A DNA stretch of 5,220 nt from the NCBI GenBank assembly GCA_015662385.1, contig DQUH01000053.1, positions 1-5,220 on the forward strand, given 5' to 3'. The translations under genes were made by a program, and so were the position numbers. Shown in pieces: positions 1 through 5,065 of this stretch. How positions within the stretch are numbered: the stretch's first letter is position 1; the number at the start of each line of letters is the position of its first letter. The notes under the pieces are model-generated. The model worked only from the letters and a program-made list of their open reading frames with translations, was not told the DNA's origin and ran no database searches. The stretch comes from Methanobacteriota archaeon (GTDB lineage Archaea; Iainarchaeota; Iainarchaeia; JAADDC01).

Positions 1-830
1 AGGACGTCAACTTCCTCTTCAGTAACAAAAACTGGCACCAGGCGCCTCTCACGAACAGTCATCCGCCTATACGCTTCTAAAATGGCTTTTCCAAATTCAG
101 TAATACGTCCCCCCGTTTCTTGAAGACCGGAAGCCACTAAGGATGCCAGTTCGATGCCTTTTTCAAGGGCGTCAGCTTCCTCAACACCTACGGATATGTG
201 GACTCCCACGGTTTTTGCGGACGTTATTGCGACTTTCACCTGTTCCGCTGCAGGCGTCAGGACGTATACGGACCTGCCGTTGGTGGGGGGAGAGATGCGG
301 AGCAGACGCATCGCTTGTAGCGACGAGATGGTCGTCTTCCCGTAACCGGCAGCGTCTGTGAAAGTGATCAGGTCATCATAGTACCCGACAAACGGGACAT
401 TGAAAAGGAAGGACACAGTATCATTTGTTAGGACAAGCGTTGGGCGGGCGGACTTGTATGCCTCAAAAATCTTGCGGGCGCGGTCGAGCAATTCTCCATC
501 CTCGGCAAGACCGCGGATCTCCAGATATCTCACCCATTCGCGGGGGATATACCCCGTTTCATAGTAGTATTCGAGCGCTGTTAGCGCAGCGGAGTCAACA
601 ACGACTTCGGGGATTTCATCCACACTAACGTTTGAGAAAGCGTCGAGAATAATTTTACCGGCATCGGTTAACGTTATACGGCCTTGGGAAACTGTTATGA
701 GTCCGCCCATCTGCAGTTCAGGAATTAGCCGCCGCGTGTCCAGTGGCAGTCCCGCCACTTCGCGTTCGGCAAGGCCTTCGCCGATGGCGCGCAACACTTC
801 TACATGTTTCTTTCCGATGAACACCGCCAT
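1..830 (-). CDS. Conserved protein with repeated winged-helix-like segments, tentatively DUF505 family; C-terminus beyond left edge
   Basis: This reading frame is open from an ATG at 830-828 to the window edge, giving 276 visible residues without a stop; the C-terminus is missing. I do not know its function. The resemblance to the uncharacterised archaeal DUF505 family is from memory and tentative. Seen directly: no signal peptide or membrane segment. The N-terminus (about residues 6-64) reads as a winged helix, with a recognition-helix-like stretch TRRLIPELQMGGLI followed by a wing and the segment GRITLTDAGKIILDAF (50-65). A closely similar segment recurs as GRITEFGKAILEAY (241-254). A middle segment (about 152-203) has a helix SSLQAMRLLRI followed by the strand SVYVLTP, again winged-helix-like. 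The start is supported by a purine-rich ribosome-binding site at 832-838 and a TATA box at 873-880. The gene follows hef on the same strand with a 58-base gap. A DNA-binding or adaptor role is only an inference from the folds. Confidence 0.85.
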   Translation of the reverse strand, partial: MAVFIGKKHVEVLRAIGEGLAEREVAGLPLDTRRLIPELQMGGLITVSQGRITLTDAGKIILDAFSNVSVDEIPEVVVDSAALTALEYYYETGYIPREWVRYLEIRGLAEDGELLDRARKIFEAYKSARPTLVLTNDTVSFLFNVPFVGYYDDLITFTDAAGYGKTTISSLQAMRLLRISPPTNGRSVYVLTPAAEQVKVAITSAKTVGVHISVGVEEADALEKGIELASLVASGLQETGGRITEFGKAILEAYRRMTVRERRLVPVFVTEEEVDV

Positions 831-831
831 A

Positions 832-838
832 CCCCCTC
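832..838 (-). promoter_or_regulatory. Ribosome-binding site of the DUF505-like gene
   Basis: On the minus strand GAGGGGG lies just upstream of the ATG at 830. It is purine-rich and its GAGG core could pair with the anti-Shine-Dalgarno sequence, although the spacing of about four to five bases is short. It supports the ATG as the real start. Confidence 0.55.
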
Positions 839-841
839 AAC

Positions 842-862
842 AAAAACAACTAAAAACAGTTG
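842..862 (-). terminator. Weak hairpin plus U-run after hef
   Basis: Read on the minus strand, CAACT-GTTTTT-AGTTG forms a five-base-pair stem with a six-base loop and is followed directly by five T residues. A second T5 tract lies in the loop. Archaeal RNA polymerase terminates mainly on U-runs, so this is a plausible end for the hef transcript about 26 bases after its stop codon. The stem is short and AT-rich, so the T-runs probably matter more than the hairpin. It overlaps the predicted transcription start of the next gene. Confidence 0.45.
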
Positions 863-872
863 AAAGCCAGAG

Positions 873-880
873 CTTATAAA
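873..880 (-). promoter_or_regulatory. TATA box of the DUF505-like gene
   Basis: The minus strand reads TTTATAAG here, close to the archaeal TATA consensus. A start of transcription about 25 bases downstream would fall near 851, giving a leader of about 20 bases that carries the ribosome-binding site. The box lies just outside the hef stop codon, so any upstream BRE would overlap the end of hef. It suggests that this gene can be transcribed independently of hef. Confidence 0.55.
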
Positions 881-888
881 TGGAGATG

Positions 889-3171
889 CTAGTCTTCCCT
901 GTATTCTTCCGTTAGCACCCTGCGGATCTCCTTGGCGCGTTTTTGGCCGATACCTTCCACCGTTGCAAGTTCACGCTCGGACGCCGTGAAGACCCGCTCC
1001 ACAGTTCCAAAATGTTTCAATAACTGTTTTGCCAGCTTCGGACCCACAAAGGGCAGAGATTCCACGATAAAACGCTGCATTTCCGGGAGCGAAAGGACGC
1101 GCTTCTCCCCCCTCAGCCTCGGCTCCCTATTGAGGTCCAACTGCTCCCTGCGGGCAAGGGCGCGGATGTACGCGGCGGTCTCCTTTTCATCCCGTGTGAA
1201 TACGACGGGTATTCCGTAATCAACGATTAGAGACGCGATAGCGCCACGGATGGCGTTGGGGTGGACGTTGCGAACGGAGTACAGATCCACACCCTCCACT
1301 ATCACCACGGGCCTCAAAAAATGGGAGGATATCTTTGCCGCCTGCTCAAACAGGCGGCCGTCAACGATGGACTGCACAAAATCGGGGGCGCTTTTCCTCT
1401 CGATGACGACGCGGTCCGATACTATGTAATCGCCAACGGGTAGCTCCTTTATACTTAAACGCACGTCCCCGTAATCCCGTAATGCCTTTACAACACCGGA
1501 CGCCCGCTCGCGGTGGTCGACGAAAACTGATGCTACTGGTTTTTTGCGCTCTACCCGGACAAAATCGGTTATCGTTTTCTGGCCCCTGCTCCCCACGATC
1601 TCAAAGGTCTTTTTTAGCCGTTTCAGGGTCTCTATCATCTTCCGTTCCCTTGCCCGCGCCGCCCAGTAGTACGCCTCATCCCTCGTACCCTTTGCCACGA
1701 GTATGTACACGTTGCCCGTTCCGAACCGCCCAGTCCTGCCCCTGCGCTGGATGTACCTCACCTCTGAAGGCACCGGCTCGTAATACACCACGAGATCCAC
1801 AGATGGGATGTCCAGGCCTTCCTCTGCCACGGAAGTGGCAACGAGGACGTTGTACTTTCCGGCTCTAAAGTCTTCGATGATTTTTTGCTGCTCCCTTTGC
1901 GATAGGCCCTTGTCCCCCTCTTTTGTCGCCTGGCCGACGAAACGCACCGCCGATATCCCCTCCACCTTGTTGAGCTCTTCAACTATGCGGTTCGCAGTGT
2001 CCCGATACTGGACAAAAACAATGGCCTTTGCGCTGCGATGCTCCTGAAAAAAGCGCTGTAAAATCTCCCTGAGCCGCTCAAGTTTCGGGTGCTCGTAGCC
2101 CTTGAGGAATAAAGCCCTCACTTCTTGTGCTGCGTGCTTTACCGCGGGGTCTATCAGCAAGCTCTTTACGGACTTCGGGGCGCGGGGCTGCAGGGAACGG
2201 AGCTCCAACCGTTCAAAATACTTGTGGAGTGCAGTGATTCCCTGAGATTCGAGCAGCTCGAGGGCGTGGGCAAGCTTTAACACTTCTGCTACGCGCTGAA
2301 GGGCTTCGTACAGCTCTTCCTTTTCTGGATTTTCCCCCACGTACTGTTGGATTTTAGTCTGGAGCGCTATGTAGTCCTTAATTGAATATTCCCGGAGGTC
2401 CGCGGAAGATATCACCCCGATTTCTTTCAGCCGGCGTAACCGCATCCGTATTGCATTCTCGATAAGTCGCTTTATCTCTGCAAATTTCTCCGGGAGGGGG
2501 ACGTGCACCCAGCGGGTACGGATGTCCTTTACGTACGGTTTAACGTCGGGATCGTCAGGGGTTTTTATTTCAACGTGCTTTATGAAGAGGTTGCTACACA
2601 CCTCTTGAATCCTTTCTTCAGAACCGCCGGGAGACGCCGTAAGCGCAAGTACAAGGGGGCTCTTAGCCGACCGCACGTATTCTTTTGCTATAAACACGTA
2701 TGGGTAGTCTCCAACAGCCCTGTGCGCCTCGTCGAACACTGTTAAAACCACATTTTCCAAAGAAATGCGCCCGGCGAGTAAATCACTCTCTATCGTTTGG
2801 GGAGTGGCACATATAATCCTCCCCCCTGCCCACACCTTTTCCCTTTTTTTAGGGGGCACAGTACCAGTCAGAACCACCACAGCCTCTTCAGGAACGTTCA
2901 TGATGCGGCGGAGCGTCTCTGCGTGCTGCACCGCCAGCGGTTTAGTGGGTGCCAGCAGGAGCACCTTGCCGTCAGGGTATTGTCTGAGCCGCTCCGCTGC
3001 AACAAGGGCTGCTACAATTGTTTTTCCAAGGGCGGTTGGCGCTACGACCAGCGTGTTCCCCTTTTCGAGCACGCTTGCGGTGATAAGTTGCTGGTAAAGG
3101 CGGGCCTCCACCGTACCCTTTTTTATGAGCGGGTGGTCTACGTATTCAACACCTTCTGCTGGGGGCATCAT
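889..3171 (-). CDS. hef: Hef: SF2 helicase / XPF-family structure-specific endonuclease (archaeal FANCM/XPF-like)
   Basis: The 760-residue protein matches the usual length of euryarchaeal Hef. Family knowledge: Hef unwinds or remodels forked DNA and cleaves fork and flap structures at stalled replication forks. Helicase motifs seen, in order: I PTALGKT (45-51), Ia LLLAPTKPLA (71-80), Ib ATPQTIESDL (122-131), II DEAH (147-150), III LTAS (177-180), IV IVFVQYRDTA (384-393), V VATSVAEEGLDI (444-455), VI QRRGRTGR (475-482). The segment between the two RecA-like halves (about 225-360) is helical and basic. The XPF nuclease domain has VDHRE (551-555), GDY (580-582) and ERKSAPD (591-597), so the GDXnERKX3D signature is intact. 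Tandem helix-hairpin-helix motifs lie at about 706-720 and 735-750. The linker (about 516-546) is short and contains a PCNA-binding-like QKTITDFV (531-538). The ATG at 3171 has no ribosome-binding site and probably begins a leaderless mRNA; a second ATG follows at once. It is divergent from the histone gene. Motif I has Ala where Gly is usual. Confidence 0.97.
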   Translation of the reverse strand: MMPPAEGVEYVDHPLIKKGTVEARLYQQLITASVLEKGNTLVVAPTALGKTIVAALVAAERLRQYPDGKVLLLAPTKPLAVQHAETLRRIMNVPEEAVVVLTGTVPPKKREKVWAGGRIICATPQTIESDLLAGRISLENVVLTVFDEAHRAVGDYPYVFIAKEYVRSAKSPLVLALTASPGGSEERIQEVCSNLFIKHVEIKTPDDPDVKPYVKDIRTRWVHVPLPEKFAEIKRLIENAIRMRLRRLKEIGVISSADLREYSIKDYIALQTKIQQYVGENPEKEELYEALQRVAEVLKLAHALELLESQGITALHKYFERLELRSLQPRAPKSVKSLLIDPAVKHAAQEVRALFLKGYEHPKLERLREILQRFFQEHRSAKAIVFVQYRDTANRIVEELNKVEGISAVRFVGQATKEGDKGLSQREQQKIIEDFRAGKYNVLVATSVAEEGLDIPSVDLVVYYEPVPSEVRYIQRRGRTGRFGTGNVYILVAKGTRDEAYYWAARARERKMIETLKRLKKTFEIVGSRGQKTITDFVRVERKKPVASVFVDHRERASGVVKALRDYGDVRLSIKELPVGDYIVSDRVVIERKSAPDFVQSIVDGRLFEQAAKISSHFLRPVVIVEGVDLYSVRNVHPNAIRGAIASLIVDYGIPVVFTRDEKETAAYIRALARREQLDLNREPRLRGEKRVLSLPEMQRFIVESLPFVGPKLAKQLLKHFGTVERVFTASERELATVEGIGQKRAKEIRRVLTEEYRED

Positions 3172-3192
3172 TTATACTCTACAGGGAAAGTG

Positions 3193-3200
3193 ATTAATAG
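3193..3200 (-). promoter_or_regulatory. TATA-like element of hef
   Basis: The minus strand reads CTATTAAT, centred about 25 bases upstream of the hef ATG at 3171. That spacing would place transcription initiation at or next to the start codon, which fits the absence of a ribosome-binding site. The match to the TATA consensus is moderate and no good BRE is seen. Confidence 0.4.
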
Positions 3201-3221
3201 TCAAACTCGTTCACCGCTGGA

Positions 3222-3240
3222 GGAGAATCTCCCAATTCTC
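3222..3240. repeat. Overlapping palindromes in the hef/histone divergent region
   Basis: GGAGAATCTCC (3222-3232) is a perfect palindrome with five-base arms around a central A. Overlapping it, GAGAAT (3223-3228) is repeated inverted as ATTCTC (3235-3240) with a six-base spacer. The site lies between the two promoters, about 22 bases beyond the hef TATA element and about 29 bases before the histone TATA box. It could be an operator for a dimeric regulator; that is inference. Confidence 0.4.
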
Positions 3241-3259
3241 GATCTAAGGGCGCGCGGAA

Positions 3260-3276
3260 CGAAAGGTATTTATATA
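3260..3276 (+). promoter_or_regulatory. BRE and TATA box of the histone gene
   Basis: CGAAAGG (3260-3266) resembles the purine-rich TFB recognition element and is followed by a strong TATA box, TTTATATA (3269-3276). Initiation about 25 bases downstream would fall near 3297, giving a leader of roughly 15 bases with the ribosome-binding site almost at the 5' end. This is the best promoter in the window, as expected for an abundant chromatin protein. Confidence 0.75.
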
Positions 3277-3298
3277 TGGTAAATCCATAGTAGAGTGC

Positions 3299-3305
3299 GG
3301 AGGTG
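3299..3305 (+). promoter_or_regulatory. Shine-Dalgarno site that fixes the histone start
   Basis: GGAGGTG is a near-ideal Shine-Dalgarno sequence six bases before the ATG at 3312. An in-frame GTG at 3303 lies inside this site, so it cannot plausibly be the start; initiation at 3312 is much better supported. Confidence 0.8.
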
Positions 3306-3311
3306 GACAAG

Positions 3312-3524
3312 ATGGGCGAAATACAGCTGGCGCCTGTGGACAGGCTTATTAGGAAAGCGGGAGCAGAGCGGGTTTCTGAAGGAGCCAAAAAAGCCCTCGC
3401 TGCAATACTTGAAGACCTTGCAAAGCAGATTACCGAGGCAGCAGTTCAGTACGCGCGCCACGCGAAAAGAAAAACCATCACTGCTGACGATATCAAACTC
3501 GCAGCCAAGGCTCTGCTCGGGTAG
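3312..3524 (+). CDS. Archaeal histone (HMf family)
   Basis: The 70-residue protein is a minimal histone fold with no tails: a short alpha-1 after APVDRLIRKAG (7-17), a long central helix (about 23-50), the loop HAKRKTI (50-56) and a last helix from ADDIKLAAKAL (58-68). Such proteins form dimers that wrap DNA and can stack into longer superhelical chromatin fibres. Seen: the conserved AGAERVS stretch (16-22) with the glycine (17) that allows stacking in HMfB, and the RKT DNA-contact triad (53-55). The loop has Lys52 where most homologues have Gly. The start at 3312 is set by a strong Shine-Dalgarno site. It is transcribed divergently from hef and convergently with the beta-CASP gene, with its own strong promoter and a pyrimidine-rich terminator, so it is monocistronic. 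Confidence 0.97.
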   Translation: MGEIQLAPVDRLIRKAGAERVSEGAKKALAAILEDLAKQITEAAVQYARHAKRKTITADDIKLAAKALLG

Positions 3525-3535
3525 TTGCTCCCTAA

Positions 3536-3549
3536 TTTCTTTCTTTTTC
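3536..3549 (+). terminator. Pyrimidine-rich terminator after the histone gene
   Basis: TTTCTTTCTTTTTC begins 12 bases after the histone stop codon and includes a T5 run. It fits archaeal U-tract termination without a hairpin. It works only for plus-strand transcripts; nothing equivalent is seen on the minus strand for the convergent gene. Confidence 0.6.
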
Positions 3550-3557
3550 AAGTTTCT

Positions 3558-4505
3558 CTACAACAGTATTAATCTGTCTAGCGGTTGTGCATCGTATCCC
3601 ATGCCCCGCAGAACGGTGGCGAGCCTGTGGGCGTTACGCCCGTATGTTATGACTGCCTTTGGTTCCACAGCGTCCACGTAACGGATCGTCTGTACGAAGT
3701 CCGCGTGGGAAGAAAGGCGGAACCCGTTTTTTGCCCACCCGGAACAGGACCTCGATGCAACTTTTCGACCCAGTTCCAGTTCGAGCGCAGACACGATCTT
3801 TGAAAAATTGGGGGGTAGCACGAAAACGGAGGGTTCTGTAGCCCGTTCTCTCCAGCCTTCGGACCCGATAAGTACGTCGGACAGGCCGAGAAGTGCGTTT
3901 ACCTGGTGGGTTCTAAAAGGTACAAAAGGTGTTATCCCCATGGAGTTGAGGAACGCCGTCAGCTCCTGGGACTTGCCCACAGCATAACCGTAGAGCACCA
4001 CGTGGTTGCTGGCGTCAAGGTTCGCGCGTATCCACCGCCTCATGGATTCGTAGGTAACCAAACGCTCCGGAAACCGGTGGTGGGGGGCACCAAACGTCGT
4101 CTCAAGGATCAGGACGTCCACGTCTTCAGGTATGTCCGCCCCTGCTTCGATAACGTCCCTTTCCATCTTGAAATCCCCGGTAACCACGGCGCGGACGCCG
4201 TTGTCAACCACCACCTGTACAGAGCCGGGAATATGGCCAGCGGGAATAAGACTTATCTCAGTACCCCCTACCGTTAGGACCTCACCTTCCCGGATGTACG
4301 TAGATGAATACCCGCCAACGGTTTTCAGTATTTCGTGGCTGCCCGGACTCGTTATGACCTGCGTTGACTTTGCTGCACCTATGTGGTCAGTGTGGGCATG
4401 GGTTACGAAATGCGTCGCACCGTGTACAGGCCCGGGGGCGTCAACTGCTACCCTTGCGCCACCCACATCGAGCAGCACGCCGTTTCCTAACGGGCGGATA
4501 AGCAC
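3558..4505 (-). CDS. Metallo-beta-lactamase fold / beta-CASP hydrolase, putative nuclease (COG1236-like)
   Basis: The 315-residue protein is a compact MBL/beta-CASP enzyme, shorter than archaeal aCPSF1, aCPSF2 or RNase J, with no KH domains. Similar archaeal proteins are often annotated as mRNA 3'-end processing factors, while related bacterial ones are ligase-associated DNA exonucleases; I cannot choose the substrate. Metal motifs seen: HAHTDH (36-41), AGH (H91), GDF (D111). Beta-CASP motif A is Glu135 in LILETTFG, and motif B is His267 in SSHAD. At the motif C position the sequence is ITYG (Tyr288), neither the His of RNA-type nor the Val of DNA-type enzymes. The start is a GTG at 4505, the first start codon after an in-frame upstream stop. 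There is no ribosome-binding site, but a TATA box lies about 25 bases upstream, pointing to a leaderless mRNA. The gene is convergent with the histone gene (33-base gap) and divergent from the winged-helix-like gene. Confidence 0.9.
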   Translation of the reverse strand: MLIRPLGNGVLLDVGGARVAVDAPGPVHGATHFVTHAHTDHIGAAKSTQVITSPGSHEILKTVGGYSSTYIREGEVLTVGGTEISLIPAGHIPGSVQVVVDNGVRAVVTGDFKMERDVIEAGADIPEDVDVLILETTFGAPHHRFPERLVTYESMRRWIRANLDASNHVVLYGYAVGKSQELTAFLNSMGITPFVPFRTHQVNALLGLSDVLIGSEGWRERATEPSVFVLPPNFSKIVSALELELGRKVASRSCSGWAKNGFRLSSHADFVQTIRYVDAVEPKAVITYGRNAHRLATVLRGMGYDAQPLDRLILL

Positions 4506-4526
4506 GGAAGAATTTACTGCACAGGC

Positions 4527-4534
4527 TATTTAAA
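4527..4534 (-). promoter_or_regulatory. TATA box of the beta-CASP gene
   Basis: The minus strand reads TTTAAATA, centred 25 to 26 bases upstream of the GTG at 4505. The spacing implies initiation at the start codon and a leaderless transcript. The upstream BRE region is not A-rich, so strength is uncertain. Confidence 0.55.
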
Positions 4535-4555
4535 TGCCGTCCAGGTGTGGGAGCA

Positions 4556-4564
4556 TTTTTATTT
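4556..4564 (+). promoter_or_regulatory. TATA-like element of the winged-helix-like gene
   Basis: TTTTTATTT is centred about 25 bases before the GTG at 4585, again fitting a leaderless transcript. The match is moderate. It stands back to back with the minus-strand TATA box at 4527-4534, leaving only 21 bases between them for two BRE/TFB sites. Confidence 0.45.
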
Positions 4565-4584
4565 GTTCCAAACTATTTTGAGTT

Positions 4585-5061
4585 GTGGCGGTAAGAAGGA
4601 TAGGTATAACCGACATGCCCCCTGTTCCTGAAGGCATAAACAGCCCGGATGTCATTGCAACATTCCTGGCGCAGTCCTTGGACCTGATACCTAAAAGGGG
4701 GAAGCCGGACGTTGTCATTAAGCTACTGCAGATATTTACAGGGATTGCCGGGAAGAGAGAAGATACAATTGCGGTAGGGGGTAAACAGATTAAGATAAAG
4801 AACGGCGCCATAAAGGTGGACGACCTCTACCATTGGCTAAAAAGCGATGGGATTGCCCTTGGGCTCTCCCAGCTTTACTCCACTTACCTCTCACGGCTCA
4901 TAAATTCTGGGCTGGTGGTAAAGAAAAAGGGCTCCATGTACGGGCTCCGGGCGGACGGACTGGAAAGAACCCTCGCAGAAGTAGAGCGGGATGTAGTATC
5001 CCTTCTGTCCAAGATACGGGACCACGCTGCGCGCCTGGACAAGAGCGTTAAGAGAGAATAG
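4585..5061 (+). CDS. Uncharacterised archaeal protein, probable winged-helix domain with helical C-terminus
   Basis: I do not recognise a named family for this 158-residue protein. It has no signal peptide or membrane segment and looks cytoplasmic. Visible organisation: an N-terminal part with the Pro-rich stretch MPPVPEG (11-17), then two helices (about 20-33 and 40-55). A beta-hairpin-like stretch (about 60-76, VGGKQIKIKNGAIKV) follows. A winged-helix-like segment runs from about 77 to 123, with DDLYHWL, a turn at KSDGIALG, a recognition-helix-like SQLYSTYLSRLINSGL and a basic wing VVKKKGSMYGLR. The C-terminal helix (about 124-155) is charged with heptad-like hydrophobic positions and could dimerise. 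The GTG at 4585 is the first start after an in-frame TGA at 4579. It lacks a ribosome-binding site but has a TATA-like element 25 bases upstream. The ATG at 4615 (residue 11) is an alternative start. A regulator role, perhaps of its divergent beta-CASP neighbour, is inference. Confidence 0.85.
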   Translation: MAVRRIGITDMPPVPEGINSPDVIATFLAQSLDLIPKRGKPDVVIKLLQIFTGIAGKREDTIAVGGKQIKIKNGAIKVDDLYHWLKSDGIALGLSQLYSTYLSRLINSGLVVKKKGSMYGLRADGLERTLAEVERDVVSLLSKIRDHAARLDKSVKRE

Positions 5062-5065
5062 CAGC

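Noticed and set aside
330..353. GYGKTT in the left-edge protein (residues 162-167) as an ATP-binding P-loop
   Set aside because: The glycine four residues before the GK is missing, no strand and Walker B pattern fit, and the segment sits in a winged-helix-like stretch.
143..879. Several short plus-strand frames in the left 880 bases
   Set aside because: The minus strand has one uninterrupted 276-codon frame with a promoter and ribosome-binding site across the same region, so the plus-strand frames are shadows.
2797..3282. 161-codon plus-strand open frame opposite the start of hef
   Set aside because: It is antisense to well-conserved hef helicase motifs, its product looks like no natural protein, and no promoter or ribosome-binding site precedes it.
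3303..3311. GTG at 3303 as an upstream start of the histone, adding three residues
   Set aside because: The GTG is part of the Shine-Dalgarno sequence GGAGGTG; the ATG at 3312 has ideal spacing and gives the normal histone N-terminus.
3295..3681. 128-codon plus-strand frame overlapping the histone and the end of the beta-CASP gene
   Set aside because: It is an out-of-frame shadow of the histone gene that runs antisense into the beta-CASP gene; the histone frame is unmistakable.
3906..4533. Overlapping plus-strand frames (3906-4277 and 4132-4533) opposite the beta-CASP gene
   Set aside because: Both lie antisense to the conserved metal-binding and motif A region; their compositions look like translation of a complementary strand.
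4530..4811. Minus-strand 93-codon frame across the divergent promoter region and the winged-helix-like gene
   Set aside because: It is antisense to a better-supported plus-strand gene and reads into the promoter region.
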